DNA of 64,000 nt from Scybalousia_A sp052170555 (GCA_052170555.1 JBQNAI010000005.1:71983-135982), one strand, 5' to 3'. Shown: positions 18,149-27,639, numbered from the stretch's first letter. Made by a program: numbers and translations. The notes: a model not told the origin generated them from the sequence alone.

Positions 18149-19342
18149 ATGAAGATTCACAGACCTCTCCTCTTCACCGTCATATTAAGCATGATGACAG
18201 TAATGTCTTTTGCACAAACAAGTCCGAAGATTATAGACAACGAAAACTATCAAGCACAATTGCTAAGACAAAAAAAAGAAGGAGCGAGAATTATTCCAAC
18301 CGGTGTACCTCTATTAATGATAGCACCGGATTCTAGAGCCGGTGCCATGGGAGATATCGGAGTAGCTACAACTCCTGATGCAAATTCTAACCATTGGAAT
18401 GCAGCAAAGTTAGCTTTTGCTAACAATAAGATGGCGGCATCCTTCACCTACTCTCCTTGGCTTAGAGATATAGTCGGAGATATTGACCTCGCATATCTAT
18501 CAGGTTATTATAAATTGAACGAAACCAGTGCTATAGGAACATCTTTAACCTACTTCTCATTAGGTAATATTCAGTTTACAGATTTACAAGGTTCATCTAT
18601 CGGAACATATAGCCCAAATGAATTTTCTTTTGATATATCCTATTCAATGAAGTTATCCGAAAGTTTAGCAGCATCGGTGACCGGTAAATACATTCGCTCA
18701 GATTTGACGCAGGGGCAAAATGTCGGCACAACAACAACTCATGCTGCTAATGCAGTTGCTGCTGATTTAGGTCTATATTATCAAAAAGATATAGTAACTG
18801 ATAACCCTCAACAAATAGCTTTTGGCTTGCAAATTTCCAATTTGGGTAATAAAATTTCATATTCAGACGACGATATGGTATCAAGTTTTTTGCCTACGAA
18901 CTTCCGTATTGGTGGAAGATATACCTACAATATGGATCAATTCAATAAATTTTCTTTTATGATGGATTTTAATAAATTATTAGTCCCTACCCCACCTATC
19001 AGAGATACATTGGGTAATGTTGCAGAGGGTAAAGAAAACAATGTTGGTGTGTTACAAGGAGTTTTCCAGTCTTTTTTTGATGCACCTGACGGATTTTCGG
19101 AAGAATTAAAAGAAATCAATATTTCTGCGGGTGCTGAGTATTGGTACAGTGATATCTTGGCAGTTCGTACAGGTTACTTCTTTGAGAACAAGAAAAAAGG
19201 CGATCGTCAATACTTTACTATGGGATTAGCCTTAAAGTACAATTCATTAGGTATAGACATATCTTATCTTGTACCTACTTCATCACACAATAATAACCCA
19301 TTAAAGAACACTCTGAGAGTATCTCTTTCATTTAATTTTTAA
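18149..19342 (+). CDS. porV: PorV (LptO), type IX secretion outer-membrane protein
   Basis: Outer-membrane beta-barrel of the FadL type that shuttles cargo from the Sov/SprA translocon to the PorU attachment complex. 397 residues; the signal peptide ends at MSFAQ. The N-terminus of the mature protein has the family hallmarks RAGAMGDIGVATTPDANSN and HWNAAKLAF; the last strand ends NTLRVSLSFNF with terminal phenylalanine. It lies 78 bases after porU with no terminator between, so it is likely co-transcribed. Confidence 0.93.
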   Translation: MKIHRPLLFTVILSMMTVMSFAQTSPKIIDNENYQAQLLRQKKEGARIIPTGVPLLMIAPDSRAGAMGDIGVATTPDANSNHWNAAKLAFANNKMAASFTYSPWLRDIVGDIDLAYLSGYYKLNETSAIGTSLTYFSLGNIQFTDLQGSSIGTYSPNEFSFDISYSMKLSESLAASVTGKYIRSDLTQGQNVGTTTTHAANAVAADLGLYYQKDIVTDNPQQIAFGLQISNLGNKISYSDDDMVSSFLPTNFRIGGRYTYNMDQFNKFSFMMDFNKLLVPTPPIRDTLGNVAEGKENNVGVLQGVFQSFFDAPDGFSEELKEINISAGAEYWYSDILAVRTGYFFENKKKGDRQYFTMGLALKYNSLGIDISYLVPTSSHNNNPLKNTLRVSLSFNF

Positions 19343-19361
19343 TGGCTCCAAATTAACCGAA

Positions 19362-19425
19362 TAATGTCCCACATCGATAAATTCTTTTGAGAAAAGGATT
19401 TACTAATGTCAAGAAACAATTTTGT
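19362..19425. repeat. Composite of dispersed repeats A and B
   Basis: TAATGTCCCACAT (type A half, the same word ending as at 51655-51667) is followed by AATTCTTTTGAGAAAAGGAT and TACTAATGTCAAGAAACAAT (type B). It fills the porV-ispF gap, so ispF may be read through it. Confidence 0.6.
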
Positions 19426-19470
19426 AAAATTTCTTATCTATTCTTATCTTCTATAAAAAAAATTGTAGTT

Positions 19471-19953
19471 ATGAAACTTAAAATCGGAATAGGATATGAT
19501 ATCCATCAATTAAGTGAAGGTAACAGTCTATTTTTAGGGGGAGTTGAAATAAAAAATTCTCTTGTGAGAGCCATAGGTCATTCTGATGCAGACTGTCTGA
19601 TCCATGCTATCATAGATTCTCTACTTGGTGCTGCAAATCTTAGGGATATAGGCTTTCAGTATCCTGATAACGATATGAAATATAAGGACATTGACAGTAA
19701 ACAATTATTGAAAGATACTTTTAATAAAATTGTAGAAAAGGGGTTTAGTATAGAAAATATAGATGCAACCATTTGTTTACAAAAACCAAAGGTTAGTAAA
19801 TTTATTCCCAAAATGCAAGAAACTTTGGCAAATATTCTTGCGATAGATACCGAAGATATATCAATAAAAGCAACAACTTCTGAAAAATTAGGTTTTATCG
19901 GGAGGATGGAGGGAATAGCGGCATATAGCGTATGCCTACTAAAAAAAATGTAA
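19471..19953 (+). CDS. ispF: IspF, 2-C-methyl-D-erythritol 2,4-cyclodiphosphate synthase
   Basis: Fifth enzyme of the MEP isoprenoid pathway, releasing CMP to form MEcPP; a cytoplasmic trimer. The 160 residues from 19471 begin MKLKIGIGYDIHQL, where Asp and His bind the metal; RAIGHSDADCLIHAIIDSLLGA follows. The end has TTSEKLGFIGRMEGIAA. A 28-codon in-frame extension upstream lies in repeat DNA and is not expected in the protein. It stands after porV, as in Porphyromonas gingivalis. Confidence 0.96.
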   Translation: MKLKIGIGYDIHQLSEGNSLFLGGVEIKNSLVRAIGHSDADCLIHAIIDSLLGAANLRDIGFQYPDNDMKYKDIDSKQLLKDTFNKIVEKGFSIENIDATICLQKPKVSKFIPKMQETLANILAIDTEDISIKATTSEKLGFIGRMEGIAAYSVCLLKKM

Positions 19954-20081
19954 CAACTTGTAACTTTTTTACATTTACATTAGTATACTCCACAATAAAA
20001 AGAATAAACTGTAAATAACTGTACAAAATTATTTTTTGTAGATTTACATCAATTTTAAGGTGTCATATCATTTTTTTTTTG

Positions 20082-20089
20082 TAATATTG
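20082..20089 (+). promoter_or_regulatory. Possible -7 box (TAATATTG) of porP
   Basis: One mismatch to TAnnTTTG, 44 bases before the ATG at 20133. Not strong enough to call a promoter with certainty. Confidence 0.35.
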
Positions 20090-20132
20090 CAGTTTGAAAT
20101 TAAGAATTTGTCAAACAAATATTTATAGGAAT

Positions 20133-21143
20133 ATGTCTTTAAATGTAATGAAAAGAACAGTATTAGGGGTGCTTTTTGCGTACATCATGATATCGTACAT
20201 CACAGAGACCAAAGCACAAGATCCACATTTTTCACAATTCTTTGCCAATCCTATATATACAAATCCAGCTTTTACAGGTGCCGCTGTATGTCCAAGGGTT
20301 GGCATCACTTATCGTGATCAATGGCCGTCCTTAGGTGCATTTAAGACATTTTCAGCATCTTATGATCAATTTTTTGATATAATCTCCGGCGGTATAGGTC
20401 TATATATTATGAGCGATAAACAAAGTGATTTTTATAGAGTCAACTCTGCTGAATTAATTTATTCATTACGTCTAAGGCTAAGCACTGATATCACGTTGAA
20501 TCTTGCAGCACAAGCAGAGATTACTAATCATGCATTGAATTGGGATGAGCTTATTTTCCCGGATATGATAGATACTCGTTACGGTCAAATATACAGAACA
20601 ACATTAGCAAAAATGCCCGACAAGACTTCCAAAACGTATTTTGATATTGGTACAGGAGCTCTTTTATTTTCAGAAAACTGGTATGTTGGGTTTTCTGCTG
20701 TAAATTTGCTTCGTCCCGACGAAGGTTTCATTTCTTATAATCGTCTTCCTATCAAATTTACTGCAAACGCTGGGATGAGATTTAATTTAAAACGAGATGC
20801 AAGGCGTACCAATGCTTTGTTTGGACAACCTATTATTTCGCCAAATATTATTTATCAACATCAAGGAGAATTCAATACTCTTAACTATGGAGCATACTTG
20901 GATTGGAGTCCATTCGTTTTTGGTGTATGGTTCCGCCAGTCTATGGCAATAGAAAATAGAGATGCCTTGATACTGTTGTTTGGATTGGAATGGGGTGACT
21001 ACAAAATAGGTTATAGTTATGATATAACGGTGTCTACATTGTCTAATGTCTCAGGTGGGGCACACGAGATTTCATTAGGAGCCAAATTCCCTTGTCCTGA
21101 AAAACATAAAAGAATTAGAGCAATTAAGTGCCCTTCATTCTAA
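20133..21143 (+). CDS. porP: PorP/SprF family type IX secretion protein
   Basis: Outer-membrane protein of the PorP/SprF family, required for type IX secretion in association with PorK/PorN. 336 residues from 20133, or 331 from the ATG at 20148, which places the signal peptide right at the start (KRTVLGVLFAYIMISYITETKAQ). The mature N-terminus DPHFSQFFANPIYTNPAFTG is the family signature, and the barrel-like remainder has GAYLDWSPFVFGVWFRQS. It is followed by porK after 71 bases, the usual first pair of the porPKLMN operon. Confidence 0.92.
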   Translation: MSLNVMKRTVLGVLFAYIMISYITETKAQDPHFSQFFANPIYTNPAFTGAAVCPRVGITYRDQWPSLGAFKTFSASYDQFFDIISGGIGLYIMSDKQSDFYRVNSAELIYSLRLRLSTDITLNLAAQAEITNHALNWDELIFPDMIDTRYGQIYRTTLAKMPDKTSKTYFDIGTGALLFSENWYVGFSAVNLLRPDEGFISYNRLPIKFTANAGMRFNLKRDARRTNALFGQPIISPNIIYQHQGEFNTLNYGAYLDWSPFVFGVWFRQSMAIENRDALILLFGLEWGDYKIGYSYDITVSTLSNVSGGAHEISLGAKFPCPEKHKRIRAIKCPSF

Positions 21144-21214
21144 TAATTTTGTAACAAAAAAAGTGAATTTTTCGTAGTTTAATAACACATTAGAGTCTAA
21201 AATAATATAACAAT

Positions 21215-22807
21215 ATGAGAACCATAGCATCATTAAGTAAGATTGTATTGACTGTTTCCAGTTTATTGTTGCTTGCAAGTTGCGGAAACAAGAACCGATC
21301 TCAAAAAACAGGTTGGAATTATGACGATCCCAAATGGGGAGGTTTTGAATCAGCAAAAAATAAAGAGATGTCAACTCCCCCAGGAATGGTATTTATTGAA
21401 GGAGGGGCTTTTATTATGGGGCGAACTACTGACAATGTTCGTTATGAATGGGATAATCAACCACACAAAGTAACAGTTTCTTCTTTTTATATGGACGAAT
21501 GTGAGGTTACTAATGAAGACTATAGAGAATATCTGTATTGGTTAAACCGCGTATATGTAGATTATCCTGAATATTGCGAAAAACAGCTCCCTGATACATT
21601 GGTTTGGAGGACTAAACTAACTTACAATGAGCCTATGGTTGATTATTATTTCCGTCATCCTGCATGGTCCAATTATCCGGTGGTAGGTGTGAATTGGTTA
21701 CAGGCAACAGACTATTGTGCTTGGAGAACTGACCGTTTGAATGAGAAAGCTTTGATTGATGCAGGTGTGTTAGAAATTGATCCTGATCAAAGTAATGAAA
21801 ATGTCTTTACAACTGAAGCTTATCTGACAGGACAATATGAAGGTTTTGTAAAAAGAGATCTTAAGGATTTGAATCCTAATAGCGAAGGTACAAGAAAAGT
21901 AAATATGGGTGATGGAATTATTTTTCCTAAGTTCAGGCTTCCGACTGAGTCTGAGTGGGAATATGCAGCATTGGGTCTGATTGGCAATACTACAAAAGAA
22001 GGGCGTATCATAGAAAGGAGGATTTATCCGTGGAACGGACACGTTGTGCGTACCGATCAGAAAAAATACTATGGAGAAATGTTAGCTAATTTCAAACGTT
22101 CGAGAGGAGACGGAATGGGAGTGGCAAGTGTGTTGAATGATCATTGGGAATATACGGCACCTGTCAATTATTACTTCCCTAACGATTATGGTCTTTACAA
22201 TATGGCGGGGAATGTGTCCGAATGGGTATTAGATGTCTATCGTCCAAACACTCCATCAGATGCTGGGGACATCAATCCTTTCCGTGGTAATGTATATATG
22301 ACAAAGGTTTTGGATGAAGACGGGATGATTGCAGAAAAAGACTCTTTGGGACGTATTCAATATAGAGAGGTTACCATAGAAGACAATATCGGCAGGAGAA
22401 ACTACAGGCAAGCGGACAATATTAATTATCTTGATGGGGATTTAGCATCTCAGCTAGATCAAAGTGCCTGGGAACAGAATAGTAAAGAAATGGCCAAAAG
22501 TTCAGGACTTAATCTCAGTGGTATGAATGAGGACGATGAATTAACATCTGATACAACAAATGAAGATGAAGAAAATGATGGAAATAATAACAAGAACAAC
22601 AGTATTTCTAACGGGATGTATGAGTATGGGAAACACTCTTTACTAAACGATAAATCAAGAGTGGTAAAGGGTGGATCGTGGAAAGATCGTGCTTTATTCT
22701 TATCTCCGGGGGAGAGACGTTATTTAGATCAGGCCCAAAGTACAGACTGGATAGGATTCCGTTGCGTTATGGATAGAGTTGGCACCAGAGAATTAAGGAA
22801 AAGGTAA
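21215..22807 (+). CDS. porK: PorK/GldK, type IX secretion ring lipoprotein
   Basis: Lipoprotein of the periplasmic PorK-PorN ring under the outer membrane. 530 residues; signal with lipobox LLASC (Cys 23). It has a formylglycine-generating-enzyme-like (SUMF1) fold: GMVFIEGGAFIMG, DECEVTNEDYREYL, FRLPTESEWEYAALG, LYNMAGNVSEWVLDVY, VVKGGSWKDRALFLSP, WIGFRCV. An acidic, asparagine-rich stretch of about 40 residues (around 430-470) interrupts the fold before the last block. The usual next genes porL, porM and porN are absent; 165 bases downstream is a terminator, then holA. Confidence 0.93.
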   Translation: MRTIASLSKIVLTVSSLLLLASCGNKNRSQKTGWNYDDPKWGGFESAKNKEMSTPPGMVFIEGGAFIMGRTTDNVRYEWDNQPHKVTVSSFYMDECEVTNEDYREYLYWLNRVYVDYPEYCEKQLPDTLVWRTKLTYNEPMVDYYFRHPAWSNYPVVGVNWLQATDYCAWRTDRLNEKALIDAGVLEIDPDQSNENVFTTEAYLTGQYEGFVKRDLKDLNPNSEGTRKVNMGDGIIFPKFRLPTESEWEYAALGLIGNTTKEGRIIERRIYPWNGHVVRTDQKKYYGEMLANFKRSRGDGMGVASVLNDHWEYTAPVNYYFPNDYGLYNMAGNVSEWVLDVYRPNTPSDAGDINPFRGNVYMTKVLDEDGMIAEKDSLGRIQYREVTIEDNIGRRNYRQADNINYLDGDLASQLDQSAWEQNSKEMAKSSGLNLSGMNEDDELTSDTTNEDEENDGNNNKNNSISNGMYEYGKHSLLNDKSRVVKGGSWKDRALFLSPGERRYLDQAQSTDWIGFRCVMDRVGTRELRKR

Positions 22808-22971
22808 AGCAATATCGCATTTCATAAAAATAAATTTAAAAGATAATTTATCCATATAAGAAAGTAGTTTTATTATTAGACATATTTGTATCTAAATATG
22901 ATTTGATAGTAGGAAGGGGTTATACTTTCTGTTTGTAAATTCGTGAAGTAATATAATAAATTCATAAAAAC

Positions 22972-23012
22972 AAAGAATCTTATGCGATAGTTTCTGCATG
23001 AGGTTCTTTTTT
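22972..23012 (+). terminator. Intrinsic terminator before holA
   Basis: AAGAATCTTATGC at 22973-22985 pairs with GCATGAGGTTCTT at 22996-23008 (two G-T wobbles), followed by TTTT. It ends the porP-porK transcript only 12 bases before the holA ATG, so holA must be served by weak read-through or an internal start. Confidence 0.65.
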
Positions 23013-23023
23013 GAAGTTTTATA

Positions 23024-24055
23024 ATGGCGACAATATCAATCTACTCTAAATTAAAACAAATTAAAGACTGCATTCAAAATAACGACCTATTGCCTTTGTA
23101 TCTTCTCAAAGGAGATGAGTCTTATTATATAGATCTAATCTGTAATGAATTTGAAAATAAAATTATTGATCAATCGGTAAAAGATTTTAATCAATCGGTT
23201 CTTTATGGAAAAGATACCAATGCTGTTCAGATAATATCTCTTTGTAGGCAATATCCTTTGATGTCAGACAAAAAACTTGTAATATTAAAAGAAGCACAGT
23301 TGATGGAAAAGAATCAATGGGCAAAGTTACTTATTTATCTTAACCATCCTCTGCAATCCACTATTCTTGTAATTTGCAATAAATCTCAAAATTTTGATTT
23401 AAGTTGTAAAAATGCTATACTAAAAAACAAAGGAATGGTATTTGAAAGTAATAAACTTAAAGAATATCAAGTACCTAAATGGATAATCGATTTTGTTCAT
23501 GCAAAAAATTTTTCAATTGATGAATACTGTGCAAATATGCTTTGTGAATATTTAGGAAATGACTTGCAAAAAATTGCAAATGAAATAGGTAAAATGATAT
23601 TAAACATCAAAAATCGTAAAAATATAACAAAAGAAGACATTAGTGAAAACGTTGGCATAAGCAAAGATTATAATGTTTTTGAACTTCAACATGCTTTAGG
23701 AACAAAAAATATAATTAAAGCTAATAATATTATCAACTATTTCGCACAAAATCCAAAAGAAAATCCTATGCAATTAGTCATTCCAATACTATTTGCTTTT
23801 TTTACTAAACTTTTGATCGCCTCACAAGTATCGCCCAAAAATGCAAGCAATGTCGCAAATGCACTTAATTTTAAATCGGAATACGCCGTTAAGGATTATA
23901 TGACAGCACTAAATCATTATTCTGTTCAACAGTTATTAAATATTATCTCTCTTTTCAATGAGTATGATTTAAAATCCAAAGGAATAAACGTTTCACCTAT
24001 GCTGAGTGATAGAGAATTAATGAGGGAACTGGTTTTTAAAATTTTACACATATAA
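23024..24055 (+). CDS. holA: HolA, DNA polymerase III delta subunit
   Basis: Clamp-loader subunit that opens the sliding clamp. 343 residues; LPLYLLKGDESYYID near residue 25 is the usual N-terminal signature (family: xYLLxGxExxLi), followed by QYPLMSDKKLVILKEA. The middle shows LCEYLGNDLQKIANEIGKM and the C-terminal collar contains VFELQHALGTKNIIKAN. Identification rests on domain order, as the family is divergent. It sits between the secretion genes and a TonB receptor without functional link. Confidence 0.88.
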   Translation: MATISIYSKLKQIKDCIQNNDLLPLYLLKGDESYYIDLICNEFENKIIDQSVKDFNQSVLYGKDTNAVQIISLCRQYPLMSDKKLVILKEAQLMEKNQWAKLLIYLNHPLQSTILVICNKSQNFDLSCKNAILKNKGMVFESNKLKEYQVPKWIIDFVHAKNFSIDEYCANMLCEYLGNDLQKIANEIGKMILNIKNRKNITKEDISENVGISKDYNVFELQHALGTKNIIKANNIINYFAQNPKENPMQLVIPILFAFFTKLLIASQVSPKNASNVANALNFKSEYAVKDYMTALNHYSVQQLLNIISLFNEYDLKSKGINVSPMLSDRELMRELVFKILHI

Positions 24056-24079
24056 TAAGTATATATATTAATTTGGTAT

Positions 24080-26383
24080 ATGAAAAAAGTACTTTCAATA
24101 CTCATTTTATTATTGCTAAATATTCTTGCCTTTACACAAACAGGAATAGTAAAGGGGTTTATATATGATTCTACAAATGGAGAACCCGTAATGTTTGCTA
24201 ACGTATCTATAGAAAATACTTCTTTGGGCACTAGCACTGACTTAAATGGATTTTTTGTGATAAACAAAATACCAAAAGGGTCTCAGAAACTAAAAATTCA
24301 AATCATAGGTTTTGCAGATACTGTCATAACATTAGATGTTGTTGCTGATAAATCACAGAATATAAAGATAGAATTGAGCCCTCAATCACAAACTCTAGAA
24401 ACTGTAGAAATTTTTGGCAATCAAGAACTAGCAAAGATAGAGTCTCGTGTATCTGTCAAAAAAATAACCGTCGCTGATATTCAAAAGATACCATCCACCG
24501 GTGGACAAGCTGATCTTGCTCAATATATTCAAATACTTCCCGGAGTAGTTTTTTCTGGAGATCAAGGTGGTCAATTATACATACGTGGTGGTTCTGCTAT
24601 TCACAACAAGGTTTTATTAGACGGAATGACCATTTACAATCCTTTTCATTCCATTGGTTTGTTTTCTGTCTTTGAGACAGATATTATTCGTAACGCAGAT
24701 ATCTATACAGGTGGCTTCAATGCTCGTTATGGAGGGAGATTATCTTCCATAATGGATATTACAACAAGAGATGGAAACAAAAAGGTTACATCCGGCAAGA
24801 TTGCACTATCAACTTTTGGCACTTCAACTATTATAGAAGGACCTGTTATTGCAGATAAACAAGATAAAGAGTATTCTATTTCCTATCTTTTGACGGCAAA
24901 AAATTCATATCTTTCTCAAACATCAAAATCCGTTTATTCTTACAGTGAGATTGAATTACCATATGACTTTTTTGATTTATACGGTAAATTAACTATTGCC
25001 TCAAAAAGCGGAAGCAAGACAAATATTTTTGGATTCAATTTCACCGATAAAGTAAATGGTTACAAAAGTATTGCAGACTTCAATTGGAGAAATAGTGGCG
25101 GAGGAGCAAATTTTATAATTGTTCCGACCAGTTCATCATCTATTGTTCAGGGGGTAATTGCCTATTCCGATTATTCTATGAAAATGAAAGAGAAAACGGC
25201 AACAACAGAACAAAAGAGTAACATAAGTTCATTCAACGGTAGTTTGGACGTGACACAATTCATTTCTAAAAATCAACTACGTTATGGCGTAGATCTAATG
25301 TGGAATACTACCCAAACTCAATTCGAAAAACAGAAAGAAGAACAGAAAGATTATTCATCCGATGTTGGCATATATATGGTTTTTAAAGGATTTATAAGTA
25401 AACTTCTTTATGAACCTAGTTTACGACTATCCTACTATGCTTCTCTATCAGAAGCAATCTTAGAACCACGCCTATCTTTGAAATTGAATCTCTCTGATAA
25501 TGTACGTTTGAAAGTCGCTTTAGGTAAATATTCTCAGACTTTTATAGACACAAAATCAGATAGAGATATTGTTAATTTATTTACAGGCTATCTAACCGCT
25601 AACCCCGATCTTTTTGGAGGAGTTGTATCTACTTATCGCAATGAAGCAGTTGAACATTATGTAGAAAAATCCAATCATTTTATATTTGGAATAGAATATG
25701 ATGTAATAAAAAATATTAGTTTAAATATTGAGGCGTATTACAAGACAATGGACAATCTTATTGCTGTTAATAGAGACCGTATCTATAATGACGATGCAGA
25801 TCACAGTACATATCCCGAGTATCAAAAGAAAAACTTTGCTATTGAACAAGGAAGAGCGTGGGGTGGAGACATAAGCTTAAAATACAGTGATGGAAGGTTA
25901 TATATTTGGGCTATATATTCAATAGGTAAAGTTGAGAAAACAAATGAGAAACGTACATATACTCCTCATTATGATAGGAGACATAATATCAATATTCTAA
26001 CCTCTTACCAAATAGGTATAGATCGTTCTTGGGAGATCAGTGCTCGTTGGAATTATGGTTCGGGCTTCCCTTTTACTGCTACGGCTGGTTTTGGAGAAGT
26101 ACTGTCTTTGTCTGATGGTATAGGAGCCGATTACGTCTCATCAGCCGGCAATTTGACTACGATATATGGTGAATTAAATGCAAAAAGGCTTCCGTCTTAT
26201 CATCGTTTGGATATTTCCGTTAAAAAACGTTTTAGTATGTTCAAACACTCAACATTGGAAATTGAAGCAAGTGTTACTAATGTTTATAATAGAAATAATA
26301 TGTTTTATTATGATAGAATATCAGCCGAGCGTATAAACCAACTACCTATAATGCCATCTTTAGGTACAACTCTAAGATTTTAA
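24080..26383 (+). CDS. TonB-dependent outer-membrane receptor
   Basis: A 767-residue outer-membrane transporter. Signal peptide MKKVLSILILLLLNILAFTQ, then a carboxypeptidase-regulatory-like domain of about 80 residues (VKGFIYDSTNGEPVMFANV to KIELSPQSQ). The plug domain has GGQLYIRGGSAIHNKVLLDG and FNARYGGRLSSIMDITTRDG. The 22-strand barrel ends GTTLRF with terminal phenylalanine. The substrate is not evident: no SusD partner lies next to it, which argues against a glycan utilisation pair. It begins 24 bases after holA and may share transcription. A TonB-like protein is encoded at 39.2 kb. Confidence 0.9.
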   Translation: MKKVLSILILLLLNILAFTQTGIVKGFIYDSTNGEPVMFANVSIENTSLGTSTDLNGFFVINKIPKGSQKLKIQIIGFADTVITLDVVADKSQNIKIELSPQSQTLETVEIFGNQELAKIESRVSVKKITVADIQKIPSTGGQADLAQYIQILPGVVFSGDQGGQLYIRGGSAIHNKVLLDGMTIYNPFHSIGLFSVFETDIIRNADIYTGGFNARYGGRLSSIMDITTRDGNKKVTSGKIALSTFGTSTIIEGPVIADKQDKEYSISYLLTAKNSYLSQTSKSVYSYSEIELPYDFFDLYGKLTIASKSGSKTNIFGFNFTDKVNGYKSIADFNWRNSGGGANFIIVPTSSSSIVQGVIAYSDYSMKMKEKTATTEQKSNISSFNGSLDVTQFISKNQLRYGVDLMWNTTQTQFEKQKEEQKDYSSDVGIYMVFKGFISKLLYEPSLRLSYYASLSEAILEPRLSLKLNLSDNVRLKVALGKYSQTFIDTKSDRDIVNLFTGYLTANPDLFGGVVSTYRNEAVEHYVEKSNHFIFGIEYDVIKNISLNIEAYYKTMDNLIAVNRDRIYNDDADHSTYPEYQKKNFAIEQGRAWGGDISLKYSDGRLYIWAIYSIGKVEKTNEKRTYTPHYDRRHNINILTSYQIGIDRSWEISARWNYGSGFPFTATAGFGEVLSLSDGIGADYVSSAGNLTTIYGELNAKRLPSYHRLDISVKKRFSMFKHSTLEIEASVTNVYNRNNMFYYDRISAERINQLPIMPSLGTTLRF

Positions 26384-26694
26384 CATTATACTTTTTTGCG
26401 ATTATGCCTTTTGTTATAGCAAGAAATTTCCTTAGATATATTCTTACATAATATTTTTATATTTTTTTTTAGAAATATCAATACGAGAACAATTGTATTT
26501 AGTTTTATTAATCTCTACATTGCATGTCAACAGATCCTTTTCAAAAAAGAATCTACCAATGTCAAGAAAGGATTTTTTCTTTTCAAAAAACGAAATAACA
26601 TAAGAACGCCCAATTCCATCTAATTAAGTATCAAACTTTATGTTAAATAATTAGAGGCAAATAGGTATCAATTATTAGATTTTATATAAGAATT
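26384..26694. other. Intergenic region between convergent genes
   Basis: Lies between the TonB receptor (plus) and the hemerythrin-LuxR regulator (minus). It holds a type B repeat at 26534-26590 and no gene. Confidence 0.55.
26534..26590. repeat. Dispersed repeat B
   Basis: ATCCTTTTCAAAAAAGAATC, then CTACCAATGTCAAGAAAGGAT, then TTCTTTTCAAAAAA: alternating TTTTCAAAAAA and TCAAGAAAGGAT words that can pair with each other. The same words occur at 8488, 14317, 19385 and 63898. Confidence 0.65.
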
Positions 26695-27639
26695 CTATAC
26701 GTTGATTTCCTTGATATCCACAAACTTATTTACAAGTGCATATATCGTCAAACCGCTTGGAGAATGAATGTTAAGTTTCTTCGCTATATTTCTGCGGTGT
26801 GTAGTTACAGTATTAATAGAAATACACAATTTATCCCCTATTTCCTTGTTTGTTAATCCTTTTACTACGCCTATTATTATTTCTTTCTCTCTTTCGGACA
26901 GCTCTTGCGATAATATTTCATCATCATCTACATTTGTATTAGTATTAGTATTCCTCTGATTGCGATATTCTAAACGCCTTATCTCAGGTAACAACAACAC
27001 AGTTTCTATTCTATCGTGAATATATAAATCATATTCACATAAAAACAAGTGTTGCAATATATTATAGACCATATCGTTTCCAGATTGCGAAGAATAATAT
27101 TTTATTATCAAATTTTTTAATTCCGAAAGTTTTTGTTCTATCGGTGAAGTATGCATTCTAGATATTTCGTTTGCAAGACTTTTAACTCTTTTACCTGCAA
27201 TCAAATCTGAAGTTTTAGAAAAAATTTCTTTATCCTCTGTTTCCATATGACAATTTAACTCTTTACAGTACTCATCAAAGAATTTAATAATTAAAAATGT
27301 AACATCATTATCCTGAGATGACCCTAAAGCATCTATCAAATGGCGTCTTATATGAGGCAAAAGAAAATTAAGTAAATAAGTATGAGTATTTTGCAGATAG
27401 GATTGTAAAGTATACAAATCAACCTGTCCCTCCATAGGCTCGTAATCTCCACCAGAGGAAGTAAAATTAACAATTGCTAAAAATGTTTTAATATCTATTT
27501 TGTTTTCACGACACACTTGCTCTATTGTTTTTTCTCCTACTCCCAGCGGAATACCGAAACGGGATACCACCTGCAAAAGCCTTTCGTTCGAACATAAAAG
27601 TTCAAACATTTTATCGTCTTTCGTGTATTTTTCTTTCAT
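26695..27639 (-). CDS. Hemerythrin-like / LuxR-type transcriptional regulator
   Basis: A 314-residue cytoplasmic regulator. The N-terminus (residues about 27-60, FGIPLGVGEKTIEQVCRENK) resembles the ScdA/RIC N-terminal domain. Residues 85-215 are hemerythrin-like, with candidate di-iron ligands in LLPHIRRH (H96, H100), CHMETE (H131, E135), RMHTSP (H163) and LYIHDRIE (H208, E212). The C-terminus (245-305) is a LuxR helix-turn-helix: LSEREKEIIIGVVKGLTNKEI and TVTTHRRNIAKKL. RIC proteins respond to nitric oxide and oxidative damage, so I infer a sensor of iron, NO or oxygen. It is divergent from feoAB across 392 bases, suggesting it controls iron uptake. An ATG three codons upstream is also possible. 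Confidence 0.8.
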   Translation of the reverse strand: MKEKYTKDDKMFELLCSNERLLQVVSRFGIPLGVGEKTIEQVCRENKIDIKTFLAIVNFTSSGGDYEPMEGQVDLYTLQSYLQNTHTYLLNFLLPHIRRHLIDALGSSQDNDVTFLIIKFFDEYCKELNCHMETEDKEIFSKTSDLIAGKRVKSLANEISRMHTSPIEQKLSELKNLIIKYYSSQSGNDMVYNILQHLFLCEYDLYIHDRIETVLLLPEIRRLEYRNQRNTNTNTNVDDDEILSQELSEREKEIIIGVVKGLTNKEIGDKLCISINTVTTHRRNIAKKLNIHSPSGLTIYALVNKFVDIKEINV

